In this document: piece by piece, positions 9,628-17,615 of the stretch
How the letters are laid out: every line of letters begins with the position of its first letter
Numbering within the stretch: the first letter of the stretch is position 1
Notes under the pieces: model-generated
Databases searched by the model: none
What the model was told of the DNA's origin: nothing
The model's input: the letters and a program-made list of their open reading frames with translations, nothing else
Made by a program: the position numbers and the translations under genes
From: Bacillus sp. FJAT-49736
Lineage (GTDB): Bacteria > Bacillota > Bacilli > Bacillales > Bacillaceae_C
Reading direction: 5' to 3'
Assembly: GCF_018343615.1 (NCBI RefSeq)
Contig: NZ_JAGYPI010000001.1
Span: 1,740,183-1,804,182 of the forward strand
Length of the DNA: 64,000 bases

Positions 9628-11334
9628 ATGACGGTCAATATTGAATTTGATCAGGCTTGGGGCGAGGAATTATCCAATCGTTTTCATAAGGACGGTCCAT
9701 GGGGTAATTGGGAGCTCTATAAGCTAGCAGTTGAAATGGAAAAACATATTATTATCCCTGAATTTGAAGGGCTTCAAGCGCCGAAGCATTTAGCAAATTT
9801 GAAACCATTACCTCATCAATTAGAGGTTGCAAGACAGGTAGTTGAAAATATGAATGGTAAAGCAATCCTAGCAGATGAGGTCGGCCTTGGAAAAACAATT
9901 GAGGCGGGATTAATCCTAAAAGAATATATGATTAGGAAGCTTGTGAAAAAGGTGCTCATCTTAGTGCCAGCATCCCTAGTATCACAATGGGCATTTGAAC
10001 TAAATACGAAGTTCCATATACCTGCTGTCGCTCAAAAGAAAAGCTATGTATGGGATCAATTCGATTGTGTTGTATCATCCATCGATACAGCTAAGAGAAG
10101 TCCGCATCGGGAAAAAATATATGATCAAAATTATGATCTAGTTATTATCGATGAGGCGCATAAGCTTAAAAATCATAAAACAAAGAACTATGAATTTGTA
10201 CAAAATCTTAAAAAGAAATTCTGTCTGTTATTAACAGCAACTCCCATTCAAAACCGGATCGATGAAATTTTTCATCTAGTTTCATTATTAAAGCCTGGTC
10301 ATCTCGGAAATCAAACAGGATTTATCGAAAAATTTAAGAACGGCGATCGAAATATTAAAGATGATAAGCATTTGAATGACCTCGTGAATAAGGTTATGAT
10401 TCGCAATCGCCGTTCAGATACGGGAATTGAATGGACAAAGCGGCATGTGAAAACTGTGCTCATTGAATTTACCAAAGAAGAAAGAGAGCTTTATACAGCT
10501 ATTGATATTTTAAAGCAAAATGATGATTATTTTTCCAGTGCCGGATTTACCATTATGACACTGCAAAGGGAAGCATGCAGCAGCAGAGAAGCCGTATACT
10601 ACACATTAAAAAACATGCTCCAAAAGAGAGAAAATCCAACACCTGCATTCGAGGAAAAAATAAAGTTCCTTATTCAGAAAATCGAGGCAGTTAAGCAAAA
10701 TTCCAAGGCCGAAAAAACACTTGAGCTCATAAAGCAAATTAATGACAAGGTCATTATTTTCACAGAATACCGGGCAACCCAACTCTATTTGCAATGGTTT
10801 CTAAAACAACATGGAATAACCTCTGTTCCATTTCGCGGGGGCTTTAAACGCGGCAAGAAAGATTGGATGAAGGAACTATTTCAAAAGCATACACAGGTTC
10901 TCATTGCAACAGAGGCGGGAGGCGAAGGAATTAATTTACAATTTTGTCACCATATGATTAACTTTGATCTACCATGGAACCCAATGAGGTTAGAACAGAG
11001 AATAGGACGTGTTCATCGCCTTGGGCAAGAGGAAGATGTTCATATATATAATCTGGCAACGAAAAATACAGTGGAAGACCATATCTTAAAGCTATTATAT
11101 GAAAAAATTAATTTATTTGAACGGGTTATCGGAGAATTGGATGATATTCTTACACGCCTGGAATTTGGCAAATTAGAGAACCATTTAAAGGATATCTTTC
11201 AAAATTCTAAATCAGAAGGCGAAATGAAGATTAAAATGGAAAATTTAACAGAAATGATTCAATTTGCAGAAAGTATTAAAGATAATGAGGAGGGATTGAT
11301 GCATGCAGCAAGCGGAAATTCATCAATTTCTTGA
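9628..11334 (+). CDS. yqhH: SNF2-family DEAD/DEAH helicase YqhH
   Basis: The 568-residue protein is a complete SNF2-type ATPase. It shows motif I LADEVGLGKTIEAG (about residue 95), DEAH in VIIDEAHKLKN (about 175), motif III LLLTATPIQNR, then the C-terminal lobe with VIIFTEYRAT, ATEAGGEGINLQ and motif VI LEQRIGRVHRLGQ. Such enzymes move along or remodel DNA-protein complexes; YqhH itself has no defined role. AAGGAGTGG precedes the ATG. Its last 32 bases overlap yqhG, so the two are coupled, the arrangement also known in Bacillus. Confidence 0.92.
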   Translation: MTVNIEFDQAWGEELSNRFHKDGPWGNWELYKLAVEMEKHIIIPEFEGLQAPKHLANLKPLPHQLEVARQVVENMNGKAILADEVGLGKTIEAGLILKEYMIRKLVKKVLILVPASLVSQWAFELNTKFHIPAVAQKKSYVWDQFDCVVSSIDTAKRSPHREKIYDQNYDLVIIDEAHKLKNHKTKNYEFVQNLKKKFCLLLTATPIQNRIDEIFHLVSLLKPGHLGNQTGFIEKFKNGDRNIKDDKHLNDLVNKVMIRNRRSDTGIEWTKRHVKTVLIEFTKEERELYTAIDILKQNDDYFSSAGFTIMTLQREACSSREAVYYTLKNMLQKRENPTPAFEEKIKFLIQKIEAVKQNSKAEKTLELIKQINDKVIIFTEYRATQLYLQWFLKQHGITSVPFRGGFKRGKKDWMKELFQKHTQVLIATEAGGEGINLQFCHHMINFDLPWNPMRLEQRIGRVHRLGQEEDVHIYNLATKNTVEDHILKLLYEKINLFERVIGELDDILTRLEFGKLENHLKDIFQNSKSEGEMKIKMENLTEMIQFAESIKDNEEGLMHAASGNSSIS

Positions 11335-12100
11335 ACGCTATTTCACTGCCAATGACTGTGAATTACTAGAGAATCACCCTGGATATTTGACTGTTCAGTT
11401 AACCATTGATATGGATAAAGAACTGATGAATCGACCTTTTTATTGGCATTATCTTGAGAAAACTGGCGGCATCCCAAATCCCGCCAAACTCACCATCATA
11501 ACCGATAAAAGTAAAGCTCCGGATGAAATCAAAGGAGAGATGATTCATTTCGGCGCTCCCCGACTTCATCAAATATTCCAATCGACCAAAGACCTTGCGG
11601 GATATATTCGTTTGTATGAAGAAACAAAAGTGACTCAACATCAGCAAAGGCCATTATATCCATGGCTAGGTGTGAACATTAAAGTTTCATACCAGTGCGA
11701 CAGGAAGAGGGATATATTTCGGTCATTTGGTCTTAACATGATTAATGGCGCATTGGTAGAGAATTTTCAGAAGCATCTACTAGAAAAAAAACTAACTCCA
11801 AAAATACCTGATTTGTGTTTTACACTTTCTCCCATTATCATGCCGAAAAGCGGAGTGAACAGAATTGAATCCTATCTACAACAAGAAATTCTTGGTGAAG
11901 ATCACAGTTGGGCAGAACAAGCAAAACAAAGATGGGAGGAGGATTTAGCATTATTAGATCACTTTTATGAAGATTTGGAAGAAAAACCTGAGAGCTATTT
12001 TATTGAAAAAGAAGCACTACGCGAACAATATGAACCGGTAATCAAAATCGAAATTATTAATGGAGGACTATTTTATTTAAATACATCCACTATAAAATAA
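11303..12100 (+). CDS. yqhG: conserved protein YqhG
   Basis: This 265-residue protein of unknown function always accompanies yqhH in Bacillus-type genomes. It is soluble, has no signal or membrane segment, begins MQQAEIHQFLERYF and contains NRPFYWHYLEKTGG and LGVNIKVSYQCDRKRD, segments typical of the YqhG family. Start at 11303 inside the end of yqhH has GAGGAGG upstream. A role alongside the helicase is only inferred from the coupling. Confidence 0.85.
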   Translation: MQQAEIHQFLERYFTANDCELLENHPGYLTVQLTIDMDKELMNRPFYWHYLEKTGGIPNPAKLTIITDKSKAPDEIKGEMIHFGAPRLHQIFQSTKDLAGYIRLYEETKVTQHQQRPLYPWLGVNIKVSYQCDRKRDIFRSFGLNMINGALVENFQKHLLEKKLTPKIPDLCFTLSPIIMPKSGVNRIESYLQQEILGEDHSWAEQAKQRWEEDLALLDHFYEDLEEKPESYFIEKEALREQYEPVIKIEIINGGLFYLNTSTIK

Positions 12101-12149
12101 AAAAGGAAAAAGAAGAGTATGCAGATTGTTGCCTCTTCTATTTCCTTTT
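12101..12149. terminator. bidirectional terminator between yqhG and yqzE
   Basis: A 17-base stem with one mismatch (12101-12117 with 12133-12149) ends in A4/T4 tails. It overlaps the last codons of the convergent yqzE gene. Confidence 0.75.
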
Positions 12150-12314
12150 AAAAATCATCCATATAGCCATTGGAATCATTCCAAACCATCTGTTCAAAAA
12201 TGGAGATTTCTCCATTTTTCTTTGCATTCGAATTTCTTTCCTAGTTGTTTTCGGCATATCAAAATGCTTTACAAAAGTTTGGGTAATGTATTTTATATAA
12301 TCATTAGTGGACAT
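12138..12314 (-). CDS. yqzE: YqzE-family small protein at the end of the comG region
   Basis: The 58-residue basic protein begins MSTNDYIKYITQTFVKH and ends with NRWFGMIPMAIWMIFKRK, the pattern of YqzE. The C-terminal half is hydrophobic and probably membrane-associated. ATG 12314 has AAAAGGGGTG upstream; a longer frame would lack a site. Its function is unknown. It follows aroK and comGG on the same strand, as in related genomes. Confidence 0.8.
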   Translation of the reverse strand: MSTNDYIKYITQTFVKHFDMPKTTRKEIRMQRKMEKSPFLNRWFGMIPMAIWMIFKRK

Positions 12315-12357
12315 TTTTGCACACCCCTTTTTCCATTGAAGTGTGCCCACAATCGCA

Positions 12358-12855
12358 CTATTTTATTCTTTTGAGAATTTCCTCTACGGTTTCTGGAACG
12401 GTTAGAAAGGATGTATCAATCGTAAAACTGGCCGCTTCCTCATAATAAGGCATTCTTAATTCAAATAATGCCTTCACTTCTTCTAGCTTTTTATTCATTA
12501 AAAGTGGTCTAGAAGTATCATTTTGTAGTCTCTTCATGATAATTTCAATATCACATTGAAGAAATACGGATACACCGCTTGACTTTATCAACTCTCGATT
12601 ACCCTTTCGCAGGATAATTCCTCCGCCAGTTGTAATAATGGCATTCATATTTTTGGTGTTTGTTAATATTTCCGATTCTTTATCACGGAAATAATGCTCC
12701 CCTTTTTCTGAAAAAATTTCCGGTATTCTTTTTCCTTCCTGTTGCTCGACAAGATGATCCGTATCGAAAACGGAAATATCGAGAACATCAGACAATTTTT
12801 TTCCTATCGTCGTTTTTCCTGCACCCATAAAACCTATAATATAAAGTGGAAACAT
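12358..12855 (-). CDS. aroK: shikimate kinase
   Basis: The 165-residue enzyme phosphorylates shikimate in aromatic amino acid synthesis. The Walker A motif is GFMGAGKTTIGKKL at residues 8-21, the shikimate-binding DTDHLVE follows, EKGEHYFRDKE gives the binding Arg, and TGGGIILRKGN is the Walker B-like Gly-rich loop. RPLL is the LID Arg. It lies 18 bases after comGG, so it may be read with the comG transcript. Confidence 0.94.
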   Translation of the reverse strand: MFPLYIIGFMGAGKTTIGKKLSDVLDISVFDTDHLVEQQEGKRIPEIFSEKGEHYFRDKESEILTNTKNMNAIITTGGGIILRKGNRELIKSSGVSVFLQCDIEIIMKRLQNDTSRPLLMNKKLEEVKALFELRMPYYEEAASFTIDTSFLTVPETVEEILKRIK

Positions 12856-12873
12856 TCTTTCGAAATTCTCCTC

Positions 12874-13248
12874 TCACATTTCTATCCATTTAGTAATACT
12901 TTTTCGATAATGGTCATACACTAATTCATTTTTCGTTTCTTGTCCATAAGAAAGATTTGTTTCTAGAATGATTCGGTATTTATGTTCATCCAGAGATTCT
13001 ATCCTATATGAAACAGTGCCTTCCTCAAATGATAACATACCATGATCTTGTATAGATTGATTTTCAATATGATTGATTAGTGTTTTCAAACCTAAAATCA
13101 TTATACTGTTCCTAATATAATATCCTTTTGCCTCATGTATATAGCGTGACTCTGATACATAAATTTGGACAGAAGAAACGAATACAAAAAACGCAAGAAA
13201 AGAAAGCATTAATGTAAAAGGCAGGATATATCCCTTTTCATTTTTCAT
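12874..13248 (-). CDS. comGG: competence pseudopilin-like protein ComGG
   Basis: The 124-residue protein has a short basic start, KNEKGYILPFTLMLSFLAFFVFV, then a hydrophobic helix and a polar C-terminus. This is the layout of ComGG, the minor pseudopilin that lacks a standard cleavage site. ATG 13248 is chosen because of GGAGG upstream; it begins inside the end of comGF. It belongs to the comGA-GG operon that builds the DNA-uptake pseudopilus. Confidence 0.85.
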   Translation of the reverse strand: MKNEKGYILPFTLMLSFLAFFVFVSSVQIYVSESRYIHEAKGYYIRNSIMILGLKTLINHIENQSIQDHGMLSFEEGTVSYRIESLDEHKYRIILETNLSYGQETKNELVYDHYRKSITKWIEM

Positions 13249-13732
13249 TTTTCGTTTCCTCCATGCTTTGATTTTCTGTAATCGAAGACGAAAAAAAAGA
13301 AAATGCGGCAGTTTCCATACGATCATTTGTAAAATGAACGATTAATTCCATTTTGTTATCATGAATCAAAAACTCCGCATTTTTTACCTTTTGCAGCACA
13401 ACCTCATGTCCAGAATCATGTACCCTTCTTCTTATCAATGAACCATATTGTTCATACGTTACCTTTTCCCCATTCACATACAATATGAGCTTATCCCCTG
13501 CTACTCCAACATCACTACTATTTCTTATCTCTTTTCTAAGCTGCATTAAAAAGGTATTCCATTCAAATGTTACCTCTGTGGATAAGGATTGATTGATATG
13601 GCTGAAACCTTTAATGATAAGCGGGAATATTCCTAAAATCGTAACAACAATCATCAGTACAAAAATGGATTCTACTAAGGTAAAGCCGCCTTCATTTCTC
13701 CATTGCGGAAATACAGGCTTGTCTACTTTCAT
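13238..13732 (-). CDS. comGF: competence minor pseudopilin ComGF
   Basis: The 164-residue protein carries a type IV prepilin leader, NEGGFTLVESIFVLMIVVTILGIFPL, cleaved between Gly and Phe by ComC. It then has a single membrane helix and a longer soluble domain, as expected for ComGF. The start at ATG 13732 (GGAAGG upstream) lies within the end of comGE. It overlaps comGG by 11 bases. Confidence 0.87.
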   Translation of the reverse strand: MKVDKPVFPQWRNEGGFTLVESIFVLMIVVTILGIFPLIIKGFSHINQSLSTEVTFEWNTFLMQLRKEIRNSSDVGVAGDKLILYVNGEKVTYEQYGSLIRRRVHDSGHEVVLQKVKNAEFLIHDNKMELIVHFTNDRMETAAFSFFSSSITENQSMEETKNEK

Positions 13733-14009
13733 AAAAAACACATACCTTCCAATTTCCATTATTAGTTGTTGCATTTAGATTGTATAAGGTCCCATCTAAT
13801 GTTTTGCTGTCGGAGAAAATAGTGTCGTCAATCATTAGTTGTTCCGCTGCCTCATATAAAAACCGGTATGCGACCAGGGTTTCTTTATATTCCTGAAGCT
13901 TCACTATCGTCTGAAACATTAGAGGGAATAGGATGCATGCAACGATAATGATTGCTCCAAATGAAACTAGCCCTTCAGCAATGGTAAACCCCTTTTCATT
14001 CTTGAACAC
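13692..14009 (-). CDS. comGE: competence minor pseudopilin ComGE
   Basis: The roughly 105-residue protein starts with a prepilin leader, KNEKGFTIAEGLVSFGAIIIVACILFPL, with the Gly-Phe cleavage site. A GTG at 14009 is taken as start, with AAGGGG upstream; an in-frame TTG 18 bases earlier is possible. It overlaps comGD and comGF at its two ends, as usual in this compact operon. Confidence 0.83.
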   Translation of the reverse strand: MFKNEKGFTIAEGLVSFGAIIIVACILFPLMFQTIVKLQEYKETLVAYRFLYEAAEQLMIDDTIFSDSKTLDGTLYNLNATTNNGNWKVCVFYESRQACISAMEK

Positions 14010-14436
14010 GAAACCTTCCCCTTCCAATATTAAATATCAATGAAAATGTTCGCCCATTTATCTGGAATGAAAGTTTCCCGAACTTACTGATATTCCCATC
14101 CGGTAAAATAGTAAAGGAATTAAAGGTTCCTCCATTCATCAATGTTACAGATGATGTCCATAACCGATTAACAATGACTTTCCCTTTTCCTGCTTTCATT
14201 ACATAACGATTGTCCATTGGATAAAATTGTACTGAAACAGGCTCCTGCCTATTAACCGCATATGTTTGGGCGTAATAGAGATCTGCTTCTAACTGTGATA
14301 TTATCAATTTCTTCTCCATTGCATTTTTTAATGGTTTAAAAATCGCCATACTAAAGGAAAGAAATATAGTGAAAAGAAGTAGGACAATTAACACTTCTAC
14401 CATAGTAAAACCTTTATTTCCAAAGTTAGCTTTCAA
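13996..14436 (-). CDS. comGD: competence minor pseudopilin ComGD
   Basis: The 146-residue protein has the prepilin leader NKGFTMVEVLIVLLLFTIFLSFSM followed by a GspH-like domain with QLEADLYYAQTYAVNR. It initiates at TTG 14436 with CGGAGG ten bases upstream, overlapping comGC by four bases. Confidence 0.88.
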   Translation of the reverse strand: MKANFGNKGFTMVEVLIVLLLFTIFLSFSMAIFKPLKNAMEKKLIISQLEADLYYAQTYAVNRQEPVSVQFYPMDNRYVMKAGKGKVIVNRLWTSSVTLMNGGTFNSFTILPDGNISKFGKLSFQINGRTFSLIFNIGRGRFRVQE

Positions 14437-14753
14437 GAACTTTTATCCTCCGAAACCTTTCCGTCTTTGTCAATAATAATGGAATTTCCATTAGAGCATT
14501 TTGCTCTGCTTTCCTGCAAAAACCCTTTGTTTACCAATTCATTGACACTTGCCGGATACGTATGAAATTCCATTTCATATGCTTCTACCTGACCTTGTAC
14601 CATATTTACGAATGCTTCACACCCTTTATTATTGATACTTTTGCTGTGCTTTGTGATATTTGGAATAGCAACAAATATTAAAATGGTGATAACCAAAAGA
14701 ACCACTAACATTTCAATTAACGTAAAAGCTTTTTGGCTTTTAGTGTATTTCAT
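14433..14753 (-). CDS. comGC: major competence pseudopilin ComGC
   Basis: The 106-residue protein is the main subunit of the uptake pseudopilus. Its leader QKAFTLIEMLVVLLVITILIF has Ala rather than Gly before the cleavage site, a variant also found in staphylococcal ComGC. Two Cys residues (NKGCEAF and RAKCSNG) sit where the intramolecular disulfide of ComGC forms. AAGGAGG precedes the ATG. It lies 12 bases after comGB. Confidence 0.93.
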   Translation of the reverse strand: MKYTKSQKAFTLIEMLVVLLVITILIFVAIPNITKHSKSINNKGCEAFVNMVQGQVEAYEMEFHTYPASVNELVNKGFLQESRAKCSNGNSIIIDKDGKVSEDKSS

Positions 14754-14765
14754 TGAATTTCCTCC

Positions 14766-15809
14766 TTATATGGAATCCAACATATCAAACATCGGCAGCA
14801 TAATAGACATATAGACTGCAAGTACTAATAGACCGACAATGATGAACATAATTGGCTGTAATAATTTAAAAACCTTTTCCATTTTGTCTTCCATTAGCCC
14901 AAGGCAATAGCGACTAAAAAAAAGCATTTCTTGATCTAGTTTTCCATTTTTTTCACCATGTTGAATGATGGAAATTAACTGTTTATCATAGAACGAAAAC
15001 TTCTTAAGAGAATCGGAAAAGGAAAGACCTACTGTTAAATCTTTGCGGATGATCTCTGCAACGTTTTTTAACAAAGGACGATAATTTTGTGATGCTATGC
15101 AAACTAGTATCTCATTAATGGAAAAACCGCTCTGCAGTAAAAAACTGCATTCCCTTGCTAAGAATTGACTGTTGAATAATTTATAATATTGTTGAATGAT
15201 AGGAATCCGGGCAATCCACTCTGCCCTTTTTATTGGAGGCCATTTTTTAAAGAAAATATAGGAGACTGGAATAAATAAGAAAACACTTACGGAAAAAACG
15301 AAGAAATACCGAGGGCCATTCTCCATGATTACGGCAAAAAATTGAATAACTGATGAGGGGTGATAATCTAAAGATGTGTATAAATCAGTAAATTGCGGAA
15401 GTAAGATGTTTTTTAGCATAAAGAGAATAAGGATAAGTATTCCAACTAGAACAAGTGGATATTGTAATAATTTCCATAAAGTTTTTCGTTCTTTATCCCT
15501 TTTTAATAAGTACTTACCAGCCTCCGCCAAGGCAATAGCAAGATTTCCATGTTTTTCAGCAAAGTAAATTTGAGCGCAAGCCTTCTTATCAAATTGTTCC
15601 TCGCTAAATATTTCATGGATGGCTATTCCTTCTTGAAACTTCTTTAACATATTGCTGGTCAGAGAATAGATATTTTTATCTATCCTTCCTAGAAATTCGA
15701 TTGCCTCAGCCAATGAAAAACCATTTTGAAGCATTTCCCCAAGCCTAGTTAAAAACATACCTTGATCCTTTAGTTTTCTCCTCTTCCGATTCAAAAACCC
15801 AACGATCAT
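14766..15809 (-). CDS. comGB: competence platform membrane protein ComGB
   Basis: The roughly 347-residue polytopic protein is the GspF/PilC-type inner-membrane platform of the pseudopilus. It has FLTRLGEMLQNGFSLAEAIEFL at the start, LFNSQFLARECSFLLQSGFSINEIL in the middle, and three strong membrane stretches, the last at LQPIMFIIVGLLVLAVYMSIMLPMF. The exact start is uncertain: ATG 15809 is used, overlapping comGA, though nearby TTG codons are possible. Downstream of the prophage it is cut off from the comG promoter. Confidence 0.9.
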   Translation of the reverse strand: MIVGFLNRKRRKLKDQGMFLTRLGEMLQNGFSLAEAIEFLGRIDKNIYSLTSNMLKKFQEGIAIHEIFSEEQFDKKACAQIYFAEKHGNLAIALAEAGKYLLKRDKERKTLWKLLQYPLVLVGILILILFMLKNILLPQFTDLYTSLDYHPSSVIQFFAVIMENGPRYFFVFSVSVFLFIPVSYIFFKKWPPIKRAEWIARIPIIQQYYKLFNSQFLARECSFLLQSGFSINEILVCIASQNYRPLLKNVAEIIRKDLTVGLSFSDSLKKFSFYDKQLISIIQHGEKNGKLDQEMLFFSRYCLGLMEDKMEKVFKLLQPIMFIIVGLLVLAVYMSIMLPMFDMLDSI

Positions 15810-16257
15810 ATTCCTGTTTAGAGATATATCCAAGAGCAATCCCCTTTCTTAAAGTTTCTTTCAATGTGGAGTAATGATATGGAGCTGCTTCTCCATTTAC
15901 CTCACTTAATACTTGTCGCAAAATATTTCCATGAAGAAGCTCGTAAACAGCTACTCTTCGTTTATTATGATAGTGTGAGCAATATTTTGAACAATTTTCT
16001 CCGCAAAAAGGACACATAAGTGTGACAAGCCGTTGTGCTGTAATGCCTATTAATGTTTGCTCAATCTCATTTTGTTTAATACCAAATTCCAATAATCGAT
16101 ATATCGCTCCTTTTGCATCCCTTGTGTGCAATGTGCTTAACACCAAGTGCCCTGTTAATGCTGCACGAATAGCTATTACGGCCGTTTCTTGATCCCGTAT
16201 CTCCCCTAGGATAATGATGTCAGGACTGTATTGTATTATTACATTGGTTTCATCCGA
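15745..16257 (-). pseudogene. comGA: comGA, 3' part, cut off by the prophage
   Basis: This open stretch of 170 codons encodes the C-terminal part of the competence traffic ATPase: PDIIILGEIRDQETAVIAIRAA (Walker B and following), LTGHLVLSTLHTRDAKGAIYRLLEFG (His box), and the CPFC...C zinc-binding pair. It has no start of its own and its first codons come from phage DNA. Joined to the 5' part at 56641-57282 through the shared att core, the frame continues without shift (1101 bases, 366 residues). In the lysogen the protein is therefore broken, but the damage is reversible. Confidence 0.95.
16211..16225. other. left prophage attachment site
   Basis: ATAATGATGTCAGGA here matches ATAATCATGTCAGGA at 56648-56662 with one difference. 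The identical 9-base core ATGTCAGGA (16217-16225) is the likely strand-exchange segment. Host comGA sequence lies to its left, phage sequence to its right. Confidence 0.85.
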
Positions 16258-16364
16258 TTAACGATAAACTCGAAAATCCTTATATATCAATGGTTTTAAA
16301 CAAAACACCCCTCAATTTTTAAATATAGATTCACCCTAGTTAACACTAGTGTGTGAGCATTTTG

Positions 16365-16397
16365 GTGGTCAAGTGGTCAATCGCTTGACCTTTTTTT
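16365..16397 (+). terminator. terminator and GTGGTCAA repeats at the left phage end
   Basis: GTGGTCAA is present at 16365-16372 and 16373-16380, and an inverted TTGACC at 16385-16390 forms a short hairpin followed by T7. The hairpin reads as a terminator only rightward. No rightward gene precedes it in the lysogen, but in the excised circle it would lie about 230 bases after the integrase stop codon. The same GTGGTCAA repeat flanks the other phage end, so this may also be an integrase arm-binding site. Confidence 0.6.
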
Positions 16398-16551
16398 ATT
16401 TATACAGTTCACTTTCTAACTTCGCTTCCTTTACATACATTAAAGAAAGTCGGAATAATATTCTTACCATTTGGTCATTGCTGATATTATTTTCAATTTG
16501 AATATCTACTAATTTATCGATTAATAGAGCTGTTATACTTTGTTCATTCAT
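16396..16551 (-). CDS. small phage protein, last gene of the FtsK cassette
   Basis: The 51-residue acidic protein begins MNEQSITALLIDKLVDIQIE and is predicted helical. ATG 16551 has GGTGGGG upstream and overlaps the stop of the preceding gene as ATGA, so the two are coupled. I do not recognise the family. It is the phage gene closest to the left att site; leftward transcription here could run on into the comGA fragment because no leftward terminator is visible. Confidence 0.6.
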   Translation of the reverse strand: MNEQSITALLIDKLVDIQIENNISNDQMVRILFRLSLMYVKEAKLESELYK

Positions 16552-17027
16552 ACTGCTTTCCCCACCTGTTCTAATACCTTTACGAATAAAGGTGATAATT
16601 GAATTAATACATATCCTAATCCTGCGTTTTGAATCATGCTCCAAGCTTTTTCGGAATTACCTAATATAAAGAAGAAACAACCACCGACCATTACTACGGA
16701 AGCTACCGGAAGTGAAATTGCTACTAATATATCGACTAACGGATCCAATGCATGAGCCAACGTTCTTAATGCTGTATCGCTAATATATTCACTTGCTCCA
16801 ACTTCAACAACAGGTCCTACTGGAATCGTTGTGGATGTAGTTGCCAATGCTTTGAACCCAGCTACTGCTAGACTAGCTGCGCCAACTCCTCCTGTAAGTA
16901 ATAAAGGAATACCAATGACACTCGCAATACTCGCTGAACGTTTTACAATCTTTTGTTTTCTTACTTTATATTCCTCTCTAAACGATCCATCCATAAAAGC
17001 ATTAAATTTAATGGATTTCGCTTTCAT
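16548..17027 (-). CDS. phage membrane protein with conjugation-pilin-like layout
   Basis: The 159-residue protein has a basic N-terminus followed by three hydrophobic stretches: ASVIGIPLLLTGGVGAASLA, LVDILVAISLPVASVVMVGG with CFFFILG, and AGLGYVLIQLSPLF. The paired central helices and WSMIQNAGLGY resemble small T4SS membrane proteins, but the match is only by eye. AAGGAGGGAG precedes the ATG. It sits directly after the replication-relaxation gene, suggesting one functional unit with it and the FtsK-like protein. Confidence 0.6.
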   Translation of the reverse strand: MKAKSIKFNAFMDGSFREEYKVRKQKIVKRSASIASVIGIPLLLTGGVGAASLAVAGFKALATTSTTIPVGPVVEVGASEYISDTALRTLAHALDPLVDILVAISLPVASVVMVGGCFFFILGNSEKAWSMIQNAGLGYVLIQLSPLFVKVLEQVGKAV

Positions 17028-17039
17028 TATTCTCCCTCC

Positions 17040-17615
17040 TTATCGAATATCGTCGATACTATAGACTATACAAGGTAACTCTTTACACAGTTCTTTCAGT
17101 TGATTTTTTCGGTTCTCTGTTGTGGTAAGCCATATTAATTTCGGGAAATCCTTAGATAATTTAAAAAGTGTTATATATCGGTTTATTTTCGCCTTGTTTT
17201 CTTTCATGTTTTGTTTATGATCTACTTCTAAGCAGTACCTTTTTCCATTTGATACATACAAAGCATCACAAGTAACGGAATATTTATCTAACTTTATTTT
17301 AATTTCGTTCCTCCAGTTGGAAGGGAATCCTGCATAGATATAGAAGTCATTTCTCATAATGATGTGATTCACATAGTTTGTTTTTCTTCGAATCTTATTA
17401 CAACTTACATACTCCCTTCCTTCTTTGTTTAAATAATAAATGGTTGAATATTCTTCTCTAAAATTGGATAGATAAGGTGATAGTGTGCTAAGGATACGGT
17501 TTGTGTTTCTTGGTTTTCCGAGTCTGTGGATTTTAGAGAGTTGATCGCGGTTAAGATAATCGAGTTTCTTCAAAGATAAGAGTATCGCTTCTTGTCTTTT
17601 GCTTAATGGTTTCAA
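17040..17615 (-). CDS. replication-relaxation family protein
   Basis: The 191-residue protein has an N-terminal winged helix (KRQEAILLSLKKLDYLNRDQLSKIH) and a C-terminal alpha/beta domain containing CDALYVSNGKRYCLEVDHKQN and KLIWLTTTENR. This is the layout of the replication-relaxation proteins found on plasmids and conjugative elements. It probably binds DNA and partners with the FtsK-like ATPase, whose gene it overlaps by 65 bases. TTG 17615 is used as start, with AAGGAGTG upstream. Confidence 0.75.
   Translation of the reverse strand: MKPLSKRQEAILLSLKKLDYLNRDQLSKIHRLGKPRNTNRILSTLSPYLSNFREEYSTIYYLNKEGREYVSCNKIRRKTNYVNHIIMRNDFYIYAGFPSNWRNEIKIKLDKYSVTCDALYVSNGKRYCLEVDHKQNMKENKAKINRYITLFKLSKDFPKLIWLTTTENRKNQLKELCKELPCIVYSIDDIR

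Noticed and set aside
16260..16395. A longer attachment repeat than 15 bases
   Set aside because: Extending the match beyond ATAATNATGTCAGGA on either side gives no further identity, so the core is kept short.
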